64,000 nucleotides of DNA from JBBQDZ01 sp038237515. Lineage in GTDB: Bacteria; Actinomycetota; Thermoleophilia; Gaiellales; Gaiellaceae. The translations under genes were made by a program, and so were the position numbers. The notes under the pieces are model-generated. The model saw only the letters and a program-made list of their open reading frames with translations, was not told the DNA's origin and ran no database searches. Positions within the stretch are counted from its first letter, which is position 1. Each line of letters starts with the position of its first letter. The stretch is taken from NCBI GenBank assembly GCA_038237515.1, contig JBBRYP010000018.1:1-64000 (forward strand), given 5' to 3'. Below, one piece after another: positions 25,926 through 36,289 of the stretch.

Positions 25926-28900
25926 CTCGACCTCACGGACTCGCTGCCGACGGTAGTGACGCCCACCTGCTCATAGAAGCGCCGCGCGCCCGCGAGCTCC
26001 GCTTCCTCCTCTTCGCTCCGACCCGCGTCGCGGGCCGCCGCCGCGGCCCGCAGCCTCGCGAGCGCTTCGTCGGGGCGCGACCCGATCGCGGCGAAGGCCT
26101 GTGCAGCCGCACGGAAGCGTCCGGCGGCGACCTCGACGGCGGCTTCGAGCCAGCGTGTCCGCAGCGGCGCCCGCCCCGCCGCCGCCGCCAGTTCCCGCCC
26201 ACGCCCGAGCTCGCGCAGGGAAAAAGCCAGGCTGGTGACCCAGAAGGACGGCAAGTCGTAGCCGCGGGCCTGCCAGAGCGCGAGCAACTCGTCCGCAGCG
26301 GCCGCGGCAGCGCGACCGTCCTGGAGCGCGAGCAGGACGCGAACGTGCAGCGAGAGTGCGGGGAAGAGCGCCTGAGGATCGCCTGCGGCCCGGGCCAGCA
26401 GGAGCGCACGGGTGGCGTCGGCGGCTGCGGCGTCGACCTCGCCGCGGGCGAGCGCGATCGCACCGCGAACCTGGCGGCTGTCGAGCTCGGTGTAGTGCTC
26501 GCTCCCGCTCTCAGCCGCGTCGATCCCCTCCTGGGCACCGGCGACGGCGGCATCCCACTCCCCCCGCCAGTAGAGCTCGTGCAACCGCTCCGCGGCGAGC
26601 CAGCGCAGGCCGCGCGCGTCGCCGAACCGCTCCGCCGCCGCCCGCCCTTGCGCGTAAAGGCCGAATGCACGCTCGAGCTCGCCGACGTTCGCCAGGAGGC
26701 TGCCGAGGTTCGAGTAGCCACGCACGGCCTCCGGCGAGCTGAGGCGGACCGAGATGGAGATGCTGCGCTCGAGGTCGGGGATCCCGCCGAGGTCGCCGGA
26801 GAAGGCGCGGGCGACGCCGACGTTGTTCAGCGCGTGCGCCTCGATCTCCGGCAGATCGAGCTCCTGCGCGATCTGCATCGCCTCGAACCCGAGCCGGATC
26901 GCGTCGCGCACCTCTCCCGCCACCATCGCGAAGCCCGAGAGGTTGCTGAGCACGCGCGCCTTCGCCGGCGAGGGCGCGGCCTCGCCGACGAGTGCGCCTG
27001 CCTCCGCGGCTAGACGCGTCGCACGCTCGCGGTCGCCGCGAGTCAGCCGGAGGCGGGAGAGGAGCACCGCCGCCTCGGCTGCGGCCTCTGTCTCCCCGGC
27101 CGCGGCGAGGGCGTTGCGCGCCTCCTCGAGCGTCTCCTCGCCCGCGCCGTCGGCCCAGAACCGCGCCGTCCCGTAACGCAGGAGCAGGAGGGGGCGCCCC
27201 GGGTCGGCAGGCGGCCAGAGCTCGCAGGCGGCCGCGTAGAAGCGGACGGCGGCCGTGAACGCATAGAGGCGGAGGGCCCGCTCGCCAGCGTCGCGCAGGA
27301 CGAGGCGCCCCCGCTCCTCGAGCGCGCGAACGTCCTGACCGGACGCCCTCCCGAACTCGATCGCGCAGAGGTAGTGGTGCGCGAGGAGCTCCGCCATGTT
27401 CTCGGTGCGGTCGGGCGCGATCGAGGCGATCCACTCGGCGGCGAGCCGGTGCTTCTCGGCGCGACGAGACCGCGGGATCTGCCCGTACGAAACGTCTCTG
27501 ACCAGGGTGTGCCAGAACGCGTACTGAGCCTCGTCCTCGACCCAGGAGCGCGGCTGAGGCCGGAGGAACCGCTTCTCCTCGAGCCGGCGGAGCCGCTCGA
27601 GGAGCTCGTGCTCCGGGACGCCCGACACGGCCGCGAGAGAGCCGACCCAGAACCGGCGCCCCACCACGGCGGCGTCCTGGAGCGCCGTCCGATCGCCGGA
27701 GGGGAGCTCGTCCAGGCGGGCGGCGACGATGCTCCGCAGCGTGTCCGGAAGGGGCAGGTCGACGCCGTCGCGCTCGAGGAAGCCGCGGTCGGCCAGCATC
27801 CACACGTACTCCTCCGCGTACAGGGGATTTCCGCCGACGCGCGCGACGAGGGCGCGGGTCACGTCCTCGGGAGCAGAGGTGCCGGCGAGCAGCGCCTCGA
27901 GGAGCTCGAGCGTGTCCTCGTCCGAGAGAGGCTCGAGGTGCAGATGGGCTCCGGCAGCCCAGCGGGCGCGGCGCTCGAGCAGCTCCGGCCGCGCCGTGCA
28001 GAGGATCGTTACGGGGACGTCGCGCACCCACTCGACGAGGTGGTCGAGGAAGTCGAGCAGACCGTCGTCGGCCCACTGCACGTCCTCGATGGCGAGCACG
28101 AGCGGCCGGACCCCCGCGAGCGCCTCCACGAACCGGCGCCAGGCGGCGAACGCCTCGGCGCGACGGTCCGCGCCGAGGAGTTCCTGCTCCCCGAGCCCGA
28201 CGAGCGGGCGCAGGTGCCGCTCGACCCACTGGGCCTCGCGCTCGTCGCCGAGGACCGCGGCGACGGCGCGGGTGAGCTTCCGGCCGGCGACCTCGGAACC
28301 GTCGTTCTCGAGGATCGCCGCCTGCGCCTTCACGATCTCCGCGAGTGCCCAGTAGGTGACGCCGGCGCCGTAGGGGAGGCTACGGCCCTGGCGCCAGAGG
28401 AAGGGCTCGCCGGAGTCCTCGAGCGCGTGGAAGAGCTCCCACAGGAGCCGCGTCTTTCCGAGCCCCGCCTCGCCCACGATCGCGACGAGCCGGACGGAAC
28501 CGGTCCCCTGGGCGGCGGAGACGGCTTCGCGCAACACGTCGAGCTCGTGCCGGCGCCCCACGAGCGCCGCGAAGCCGCGACGGCCGAGGTCGAAGACGTG
28601 CTGCGGCCGCACCGAAAGCGCCTCCCAGGCCTGAACCGGCCGCTCCTTTCCCTTGGCGAGGATCTCGTGCGCAGGCCCGTACTCCACGGCCGTCTCGGTG
28701 GCACGGTGGGTCTGCTCGCCCACCAGGATGCCGTCCAGCGGGGCCGCCGCCTGCAGGCGCGACGCCGTGTTCACGACGTCGCCGGTGGCGAGCGGTTCAC
28801 CGCTGCCCGGTTGCGCGCCGAGCGCGACGAGCGCCTCGCCCGTATTGACGCCCGCCCGCACGCGGAGATCGAGCGACGGTTGCGCCGCGTTCAGCTCGGC

Positions 28901-29263
28901 CACCGCGTTCCGCACCCCGAACGCAGCCCGCACGGCCCGCTCCGCGTCGTCCTCCCGCGCGACCGGCGCACCGAAGAGGCCCATCACCGCGTCGCCGATG
29001 AACTTCTCGACGCTGCCCCCGAGCCGCTCGATCTCGGCGCGGGCGCGCAGGTAGTACGGGCGCAGGAGCGCGGCAGTGTCCTCCGGATCGAGCTGCTCGG
29101 CGCGTCGCGTGAAGGAGACGAGGTCGACGAAGAGGACGCTGACCGGGCGCACCTCCTCCCCCTGCCGCGTCTCCGGGCGCGTAACTCCGAGCGCAAGTCC
29201 GCACGCCCAGCAGAAACGCGCACGCTCGGGGTTCTCCTCGCCGCAGCGAGGGCAGGCGGCCAT
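25922..29263 (-). CDS. Class III adenylate/guanylate cyclase-domain regulator with AAA ATPase and TPR region
   Basis: This 1113-residue cytosolic signalling protein starts with a zinc ribbon (Cys4, Cys7, Cys18, Cys21). A class III cyclase homology domain follows (VSVLFVDLVSFTRRAEQLDP, VEKFIGDAVMGLFGAP, RAGVNTGEALV). Then comes an AAA_16-type ATPase with Walker A GEAGLGKTR (about 263-271) and Walker B LVLAIEDVQWAD, and a long TPR-like helical C-terminus. The metal-binding Asp of the cyclase (FVDLVSF and FIGDAVM) are present, so catalysis is possible. The ATG has TACACT 6 nt upstream. Such proteins are frequent in actinobacteria but their outputs are poorly known. Confidence 0.88.
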   Translation of the reverse strand: MAACPRCGEENPERARFCWACGLALGVTRPETRQGEEVRPVSVLFVDLVSFTRRAEQLDPEDTAALLRPYYLRARAEIERLGGSVEKFIGDAVMGLFGAPVAREDDAERAVRAAFGVRNAVAELNAAQPSLDLRVRAGVNTGEALVALGAQPGSGEPLATGDVVNTASRLQAAAPLDGILVGEQTHRATETAVEYGPAHEILAKGKERPVQAWEALSVRPQHVFDLGRRGFAALVGRRHELDVLREAVSAAQGTGSVRLVAIVGEAGLGKTRLLWELFHALEDSGEPFLWRQGRSLPYGAGVTYWALAEIVKAQAAILENDGSEVAGRKLTRAVAAVLGDEREAQWVERHLRPLVGLGEQELLGADRRAEAFAAWRRFVEALAGVRPLVLAIEDVQWADDGLLDFLDHLVEWVRDVPVTILCTARPELLERRARWAAGAHLHLEPLSDEDTLELLEALLAGTSAPEDVTRALVARVGGNPLYAEEYVWMLADRGFLERDGVDLPLPDTLRSIVAARLDELPSGDRTALQDAAVVGRRFWVGSLAAVSGVPEHELLERLRRLEEKRFLRPQPRSWVEDEAQYAFWHTLVRDVSYGQIPRSRRAEKHRLAAEWIASIAPDRTENMAELLAHHYLCAIEFGRASGQDVRALEERGRLVLRDAGERALRLYAFTAAVRFYAAACELWPPADPGRPLLLLRYGTARFWADGAGEETLEEARNALAAAGETEAAAEAAVLLSRLRLTRGDRERATRLAAEAGALVGEAAPSPAKARVLSNLSGFAMVAGEVRDAIRLGFEAMQIAQELDLPEIEAHALNNVGVARAFSGDLGGIPDLERSISISVRLSSPEAVRGYSNLGSLLANVGELERAFGLYAQGRAAAERFGDARGLRWLAAERLHELYWRGEWDAAVAGAQEGIDAAESGSEHYTELDSRQVRGAIALARGEVDAAAADATRALLLARAAGDPQALFPALSLHVRVLLALQDGRAAAAAADELLALWQARGYDLPSFWVTSLAFSLRELGRGRELAAAAGRAPLRTRWLEAAVEVAAGRFRAAAQAFAAIGSRPDEALARLRAAAAARDAGRSEEEEAELAGARRFYEQVGVTTVGSESVRSS

Positions 29264-29269
29264 ATTCCG

Positions 29270-29275
29270 AGTGTA
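29270..29275 (-). promoter_or_regulatory. -10 box of the cyclase-ATPase gene, leaderless type
   Basis: TACACT on the minus strand, 6 nt before the ATG at 29263. Confidence 0.5.
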
Positions 29276-29364
29276 CGACGCACCATCCTGGTGTAGAAGT
29301 CGAGAGGAACCGCGCGTCACCGGCGCCAACTTCGAGGTGGTCGACAACTCGTCGCTCCGACCCA

Positions 29365-29385
29365 CCAAGACACCGTGTTACTTGG
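29365..29385. promoter_or_regulatory. Imperfect palindrome sharing a 16-bp block with the M20 peptidase gene
   Basis: CCAAG-A-CACCGTG-TTA-CTTGG. The block ACACYGTGTTACTTGG is shared with 54166-54181. It lies just upstream of the -10 box of the HhH-GPD gene, where it could be an operator. Confidence 0.45.
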
Positions 29386-29395
29386 CAGCGGCTCG

Positions 29396-29401
29396 TAGAC
29401 T
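29396..29401 (+). promoter_or_regulatory. -10 box of the HhH-GPD gene, leaderless type
   Basis: TAGACT, 7 nt before the ATG at 29409. Confidence 0.5.
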
Positions 29402-29408
29402 CCCGGGC

Positions 29409-29990
29409 ATGGCCACGGTGACCCGGCCGGATGCCCTCCACTTCACCGGCAACGACGAGGCCGACCGCCTGCTCGCGCGGGAGCCGCTCGCGCTCCTGAT
29501 CGGCTTCGCGCTGGATCAGCAGGTGACGGTTCCGACCGCCTTCGCCGGCCCCCTGAAGCTCCGCGAGCGTCTCGGCACCCTCGACGCGGGGCGCATTGCG
29601 GCGACAGACCCGGCCACGCTCGAGGAGGCCTTCCGGCGCAAGCCCGCGGTTCACCGCTTCCCGGGTTCGATGGCCACGCGGGTGCAGGATCTGTGCGCCG
29701 TCGTCGTGGAACGCTACGGCGGGCGGGCCGAGCGGATCTGGACCGAGGCCGCCGACGGCGACGACCTCCGCCGGCGCATCGCCTCGCTTCCCGGCTTCGG
29801 GGAGATGAAGGTGAAGGCCCTCGGGTCCGTCCTCGCCAAGCGCTTCGGCGTGGAGGCGGCGCAGGCGCTCGTGCCGGGGCATCCGACGCTCGGCGACGTC
29901 GACTCCGCAGAGGCGCTCGAGCGCTACCAGGCGCAGAAGCGCGCGTACAAGGCGTCCCTGCGAAAATCCGAACCTCCTCGAGCGGACTAG
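29409..29990 (+). CDS. HhH-GPD family base-excision DNA glycosylase-like protein
   Basis: A 193-residue protein of the HhH-GPD family. An early helix (DRLLAREPLALLIGFALDQQV) corresponds to the start of the glycosylase fold. The helix-hairpin-helix reads LRRRIASLPGFGEMKVKALG, with the hairpin PGFG. The usual catalytic Asp region is VPGHPTLGDVDSAEAL. No iron-sulfur cluster cysteines are present. Activity on damaged bases is inferred from the family; members of this type are mostly uncharacterised. The gene stands alone, divergent from the cyclase gene. Confidence 0.75.
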   Translation: MATVTRPDALHFTGNDEADRLLAREPLALLIGFALDQQVTVPTAFAGPLKLRERLGTLDAGRIAATDPATLEEAFRRKPAVHRFPGSMATRVQDLCAVVVERYGGRAERIWTEAADGDDLRRRIASLPGFGEMKVKALGSVLAKRFGVEAAQALVPGHPTLGDVDSAEALERYQAQKRAYKASLRKSEPPRAD

Positions 29991-30020
29991 GACCGTGGGT
30001 GCTCCGGGATCCGCCTACTC

Positions 30021-30648
30021 GTGCTGGCGCTCCTCGCTCCAGCGGTGATCGTCTCGGCCGCGTCCCCGACGACGCGCGCTACGGCGACGGTCACGATCGC
30101 CAACCTTCTCGTTCTCGCCGACCCCGGTGACGGTGAACGTCAACGACGCCGTGCACTGGACCTGGGCGCAGGGATCCCACTCGACGACGAGCGGCACCTG
30201 CCCCGGTGGCACTTGCACACCCGGGCCTGGGTGGGACTCCGGAACGCGGAGCGCACCAACCGCGACGTTCGACAACCAGTTCACCTCGGCGGGCATGTTC
30301 CACTACTACTGCACCGTCCACGGCGCGAGCATGCAGGGCGACGTGATCGTCAACGCGCCGACCTCCGCCACGTTCACTGCCTTCGCGGCGCGCCGGCTCG
30401 CCCGCGGCTTCTCGGTCACCTGGAAGACCGCCTCCGAGATCGACGTCCTCGGCTATGCGCTGTTCCGCCGGCAAGCGCACCGGCGTAGCCAGGTCAGCAA
30501 CCTGATCCTCGCGCGCGGCGACACGCGGCCCGCCTCGTACCGCTTCGCCGACCGCGGCGCCCGCGCGAACCCGGGCCTGCGGTACGTGCTCCAGGTGATC
30601 CACGCAAACGGCACTCGAACCTGGTTCGGGGCCGTCGCCGTTCGCTAG
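30021..30648 (+). pseudogene. Secreted cupredoxin-type protein with a frameshift after the signal peptide
   Basis: GTG 30021 opens a signal peptide (VLALLAPAVIVSAASP) and the first cupredoxin strand TATVTIAN. At 30104-30105 an apparent extra C shifts the frame; in the next frame the protein continues FSFSPTPVTVNVNDAVHW, a classic blue-copper segment. The copper ligands are a His in GSHSTTSG and CTVHGASM (Cys-x2-His-x3-Met). A fibronectin-like C-terminal domain follows (SVTWKTASEIDVLGYALFRR). Either the gene is broken or the extra base is an error; the rest is well preserved, which favours a recent change or an artefact. The end overlaps the next gene by 4 bp. Confidence 0.7.
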
Positions 30649-32075
30649 CGAAGATCCTCGAGCGCAGCGAGGGCTGCGCCGAGGCCGCACATCCCGTGGG
30701 CGCCCCCGCCGGGCGGGGTCGCGGCGGAGCAGACGTACACGCCGGGCAGGGGCGTCCGGTAGGGCACGAGCCTTCGCGCCGGGCGGAAGAAGAGCTGGCC
30801 GAGGTCCATCGCCCCGCAGTTGATGTCGCCGCCGACGTAGTTGCGGTTACGGACCTCGAGGTCTCTCGGGGTGAGAACGCTTCGGGCGAGGACGACGTCG
30901 CGAAATCCTGGCGCGAAACGCTCCACCTGCGCCTCGATCGCATCCGTCAGGTCGAGGCTCGACCCGTTGGGGACGTGGCAGTAGGCCCATGCGGTGTGCT
31001 GCCCGGACGGCGCGCGCGTCGCGTCCCACAGGCTCGGTTGTGCCAGGATCACGAACGGCCGTTCGGTGCGGCGCCCCGCCCAGGCCGCCCACTCGGAGGC
31101 GGCGATCTCCTCGAAGGTGCCGCCGAGGTGGACCGTCGCCGCTCGGGCGCACTCCGCCGCGCGCCAGGGAATTGGCTCTCGCAGCGCCCAGTCGAGCTTG
31201 AAGGCGCCCGGACCATGGCGGTAACGGCGCAGAGCCGCCTCGTAGCGGGCCGGGAACCGCCCCCCACCGAGCCGTGCGAGCTCCCGAGGCGCCACGTCCG
31301 CGAGCACCGCGTCGGCAACCGGAAAGGCGTCTAGGGGTCTCGACGCGTGGATTCTCCCGCCGAGGGCGGCGAGCCGGGCTGCCAGGGCGTCCGCGAGCCG
31401 CTGCGAGCCGCCGTTCGGGAAGGGCCAGCCGACGGCGTGGCCGAGCACGCAGAGCGCGAGGCCGAAGCCGGCGCTCGGCCGGCGTTCGAGGGGGAGCATC
31501 GAGTGCGCGGAGTGGCCGGCGAAGAAGGCGCGTGCGCGTGCGCCGGTGAAGCGGGAGTGGACGAGCGAGCGCGCATCCGCGAGGCCCGCGCGAACTCCAC
31601 CCGCGAGCGACCCGGCTCCGAGCGAACGCAGCGCACCGGCAAGCGCCGCGGGCGGCGGAGGCAGCGGGCCGAGCAGGATCGGCTCGATCGCGCTCCAGGC
31701 ATCGACGAGCGGCTCCACCAGCCGGCGATAGGCCGCTCCGTCCGCGCCCAATCCCACTGCCGTCGCCGCCAGGTCGCGCTCCAGCAGGACGGCGGTGCCG
31801 TCGTCGAGCGGATGCGCCGCCGCCGCGGGCGACTCGAGCCAGTCGACATCGAGCCCGAGCTCCCGAAAGACCGGCGACGCGCGGCCGAGCGGGTGGATCG
31901 CGGAGCAGACGTCGTGCGTGAAGCCCGGCAGGGTCAGCTCGGCCGACCTCAAGCCGCCACCGATCGTCGGCTCCGCCTCGAAGACCTCGACCCGGAGCCC
32001 CGCGCGCGCGAGCTCGATCGCGCCGGTCAGCCCGTTCGGACCGGAGCCGACGACGACGGCCTCGCCCGAGCTCAG
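30645..32075 (-). CDS. FAD-dependent oxidoreductase, phytoene desaturase-like (CrtI family)
   Basis: The N-terminal dinucleotide-binding motif AVVVGSGPNGLTGAIELA and the following VEVFEAEPTIGGG mark an FAD/NAD(P)-binding amine oxidase or CrtI-type flavoprotein. The C-terminal FAD contact GGGAHGMCGLGAALAAL is present. About 476 residues. No ATG, GTG or TTG lies near the domain start; a CTG at 32075 overlaps the stop of the upstream methyltransferase (CTGA) and is the best candidate, although CTG starts are rare. The substrate is unknown and could be a carotenoid or another lipid. Confidence 0.82.
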   Translation of the reverse strand: MSSGEAVVVGSGPNGLTGAIELARAGLRVEVFEAEPTIGGGLRSAELTLPGFTHDVCSAIHPLGRASPVFRELGLDVDWLESPAAAAHPLDDGTAVLLERDLAATAVGLGADGAAYRRLVEPLVDAWSAIEPILLGPLPPPPAALAGALRSLGAGSLAGGVRAGLADARSLVHSRFTGARARAFFAGHSAHSMLPLERRPSAGFGLALCVLGHAVGWPFPNGGSQRLADALAARLAALGGRIHASRPLDAFPVADAVLADVAPRELARLGGGRFPARYEAALRRYRHGPGAFKLDWALREPIPWRAAECARAATVHLGGTFEEIAASEWAAWAGRRTERPFVILAQPSLWDATRAPSGQHTAWAYCHVPNGSSLDLTDAIEAQVERFAPGFRDVVLARSVLTPRDLEVRNRNYVGGDINCGAMDLGQLFFRPARRLVPYRTPLPGVYVCSAATPPGGGAHGMCGLGAALAALEDLR

Positions 32076-32833
32076 GTGGGAAGCCGTGTCCAGTAGAGGT
32101 CGGTCGTGAGGGAGAGGAGCCGCCGGTCGGTGACTGCCCGCGCGAGCTTGGTGCGCACCGTGGCACGTTCCGCCTCGTCGAGCGAGGCGACCGAGCTGAC
32201 GGACAGCCAGAGCGAAACCGCCTGATCCGGCTCGAGGGAGATCTCGCGCGGGAAGTGTGCCTCGCGGAGCGGCTCGAACGGGGAGCGCTCGAGCGCCGTC
32301 CGCCACTCCCCGGAGTGGTAGCTCGGGCCCCCCGGACGCCCGGCTCGCTCGTAGATCTCGCCGAGCATTCCCATCGCGTCGTCCGGAATCAGCGGATCGA
32401 ACCCCCAGCCGCCGTTCCAGAGCAGCACGAGGTGGCCGCTCGGACGAAGGACGCGGACTATCTCCGCAACGACGCGATCGCCGTCGAACCAGTGGAAGGC
32501 CTCACCGACGAAGACGGCGTCGACGGAGCTTTCGGGAAGCGGGATCGCCTCGGCCGTCCCCGCGTGCGTCTCGACGCCCTCGATCAGCGCCCGCATCGCG
32601 TCGTCCGGCTCGATGGCGACCACCCGCTCGTACCGCGTCGCGAGGAGGCGCGTCAGCTTGCCGGTGCCCGCGGCGAGGTCGAGGACCTCCGCCCCGGCGT
32701 GAACGGGTACGGCGTCGAGCGCCTCTGCCGGCCAGTCCGGACGGCCGCGCTCGTAGTCGAGGGCGGCGTTCCCGAACTCGCGGCCGGAGGCCCTAGCAGC
32801 GTGGGTCCCTTTTCGTCTTGTCCGGTTGCTCAT
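32072..32833 (-). CDS. Class I SAM-dependent methyltransferase
   Basis: Rossmann-fold methyltransferase of 253 residues. Motif I is VLDLAAGTGKLTRLLA, the acidic end of strand 2 is VVAIEPDDAMRAL, and motif III/IV reads VDAVFVGEAFHWFD. The latter pattern (AFHWF) is typical of small-molecule or ubiquinone/tocopherol-type methyltransferases. ATG 32833 was chosen because homology begins soon after (FGNAALDYERGRPDWP). Its stop overlaps the start of the FAD gene, so the two probably act together. Confidence 0.85.
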   Translation of the reverse strand: MSNRTRRKGTHAARASGREFGNAALDYERGRPDWPAEALDAVPVHAGAEVLDLAAGTGKLTRLLATRYERVVAIEPDDAMRALIEGVETHAGTAEAIPLPESSVDAVFVGEAFHWFDGDRVVAEIVRVLRPSGHLVLLWNGGWGFDPLIPDDAMGMLGEIYERAGRPGGPSYHSGEWRTALERSPFEPLREAHFPREISLEPDQAVSLWLSVSSVASLDEAERATVRTKLARAVTDRRLLSLTTDLYWTRLPT

Positions 32834-32890
32834 CTCAGACGGGCGCGCGGGAGCCCGCACTGCCCTGAGGGTCGGCGCCGCAAGCGGCGC

Positions 32891-34072
32891 CTACGCAACG
32901 CCGGCGAGCAGGAAGGCGCGCTGCTCCTTCAGCATCTCCCGCGCGATCACGAGGCGCTGGATCTGATTCGTACCCTCGTAGATCTGCGTGATCTTCGCGT
33001 CGCGCATCATCCGCTCGAGCGGGTACTCCTGGATGTAGCCGTAGCCGCCGAGGACCTGCACCGCGTCCGTCGTCACCGCCATCGCGACGTCCGTGCAGAA
33101 GAGCTTGGCCATCGCCGAGATCTTCGTCAGCTCGGGCCCGTCGACGCCCTCGTCGACCATCTGCCCGAACCGGTACAGCAGCCCGCGCGCGGCTTCGCAG
33201 CGCGTCTCCATGTCGGCGAGCATCGCCGCCACCAGCTGGTGCTGGGCGATCGGCTGCCCCATCGTCTCGCGCGTCCGCGCGTAGTCGAGGGCGTAGTCGG
33301 TCGCGCCCTGCGCGAGGCCGAGCCCCTGCGCGGCGATGCCGGGGCGGGAGCGATCGAGGATCCGCATTGCGATCTTGAAGCCCTCCCCCTCCTCGCCGAG
33401 GAGGTTCCCTGCCGGCACCCGGCAGTCCTCGAACACGAGCTCGCCCGTCGTCGAGCCCTTGATCCCCATCTTCGGCTCGATCCGCGCCACCTCGAAGCCC
33501 GTCGAGTCGGCCTCGACGACGAAAGCCGAGATCCCGCCGTGACCCGCCTCGGGATCCGTCTTCGCGAAGACGGTGTACAGCGTCGCCACCCCCGCGTTCG
33601 TGATGAAGCGCTTCGAGCCGTTCAGGACGTACACCTCGCCCTCGCGTCGGGCGGTCGAGTGCATCGCCGCGGAATCCGAGCCCGAGCCCGACTCCGTGAG
33701 CGCGTAGGCGCCGAGCCACTCGCCGCTCGCGAGCTTTGGCAAATAGCGCTCCCTCTGCTCGTCGGTGCCCGCGAGCTTCAGCCCGAGCGATCCGAGCTCC
33801 TGCACGGCGAGGATCAGCGCACTCGTCGCGCAGACCTTCGACAGCTCCTCGATCGCGACGAGCGCGAGCAGGGCGCCGGTGCCCGTGCCGCCGTAGGCCT
33901 CGTCGAAGAGCAGCCCGAAGACGTCGTGCTCCCGGTAGAGCTCGACGACGTCCCAGGGGAACTCTCCGGTCCTGTCGATCTCTGCGGCCCGCGGCGCGAT
34001 CCGCTCCCGCGCCAGCGCCCGAACGAGGTCGCGGATCTCGCGCTGCTCGGCGCTCAGCAGGTCATAGGGCAC
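32891..34072 (-). CDS. Acyl-CoA dehydrogenase
   Basis: FAD enzyme that oxidises acyl-CoA to 2-enoyl-CoA in beta-oxidation or branched-chain catabolism. The flavin and substrate segments AYALTESGSGSDSAAMHS and FITNAGVATLYTVFAKTD are present, and the catalytic base lies in QIYEGTNQIQRL (Glu about 367). The length of 393 residues is normal for the family. GTG 34072 has TACACT 7 nt upstream. The methyltransferase gene follows after 57 bp. Chain-length preference cannot be read from the sequence. Confidence 0.92.
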   Translation of the reverse strand: MPYDLLSAEQREIRDLVRALARERIAPRAAEIDRTGEFPWDVVELYREHDVFGLLFDEAYGGTGTGALLALVAIEELSKVCATSALILAVQELGSLGLKLAGTDEQRERYLPKLASGEWLGAYALTESGSGSDSAAMHSTARREGEVYVLNGSKRFITNAGVATLYTVFAKTDPEAGHGGISAFVVEADSTGFEVARIEPKMGIKGSTTGELVFEDCRVPAGNLLGEEGEGFKIAMRILDRSRPGIAAQGLGLAQGATDYALDYARTRETMGQPIAQHQLVAAMLADMETRCEAARGLLYRFGQMVDEGVDGPELTKISAMAKLFCTDVAMAVTTDAVQVLGGYGYIQEYPLERMMRDAKITQIYEGTNQIQRLVIAREMLKEQRAFLLAGVA

Positions 34073-34079
34073 AGCCTGG

Positions 34080-34085
34080 AGTGTA
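34080..34085 (-). promoter_or_regulatory. -10 box of the acyl-CoA dehydrogenase gene, leaderless type
   Basis: TACACT on the minus strand, 7 nt before the GTG at 34072. Confidence 0.5.
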
Positions 34086-34168
34086 GTCGCGACCCCTTGC
34101 TAGAGACTGGTTTGACGGCGCCCCGGCCACGGCCGAGAATCGCCGAACATCTCAAGAAGGAGGCACAG

Positions 34169-34576
34169 GTGCTGAAGGATTTCCGGGAGTTCCTGCTGCG
34201 CGGGAACCTCGTCGACATGGCCGTCGGGATCGTGATCGGGATCGCCTTCGCGGCGGTCGTGGCCGCCCTTGTGAGCGACCTCGTGACACCGCTGATCTCG
34301 GCGATCGGCGACAACACCGACTTCGCCGGGCTGACCTTCTCGGTCAACGGGAGCCGCTTCGCCTACGGCCACTTCCTCAACGCCCTGATCGCGTTCGCGA
34401 TCGTCGCCGCGGTGCTCTTCTTCCTGGTGATCAGGCCGGTGAACCAGCTGATGGCGCGGCGGCGGACGGAGTCCCCGGTCGACGCGACGACGCGCACGTG
34501 CCCGGAGTGCCTCAGCGAGATCCCGGTCCCCGCCCGCCGCTGCGCGTTCTGCACGTCCGAGGTGGCCGCCGCGTAG
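34169..34576 (+). CDS. mscL: Large-conductance mechanosensitive channel with C-terminal zinc-ribbon-like tail
   Basis: Homopentameric stretch-activated channel that relieves osmotic shock. The N-terminus and TM1 read VLKDFREFLLRGNLVDMAVG; TM2 spans about 70-92 (LNALIAFAIVAAVLFFLVI). After TM2 comes an added domain with four cysteines in CPEC (111-114) and CAFC (125-128), a likely zinc ribbon that E. coli MscL lacks. GTG 34169 has AAGGAGG at 34157-34163, 5 nt upstream, which settles the start. 135 residues. ettA follows in the same direction after 27 bp. Confidence 0.9.
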   Translation: MLKDFREFLLRGNLVDMAVGIVIGIAFAAVVAALVSDLVTPLISAIGDNTDFAGLTFSVNGSRFAYGHFLNALIAFAIVAAVLFFLVIRPVNQLMARRRTESPVDATTRTCPECLSEIPVPARRCAFCTSEVAAA

Positions 34577-34603
34577 ACCGTCGCCGCTATCGTCCCCGCC
34601 CGC

Positions 34604-36286
<1,683 letters not shown>

Positions 36287-36289
36287 ACG

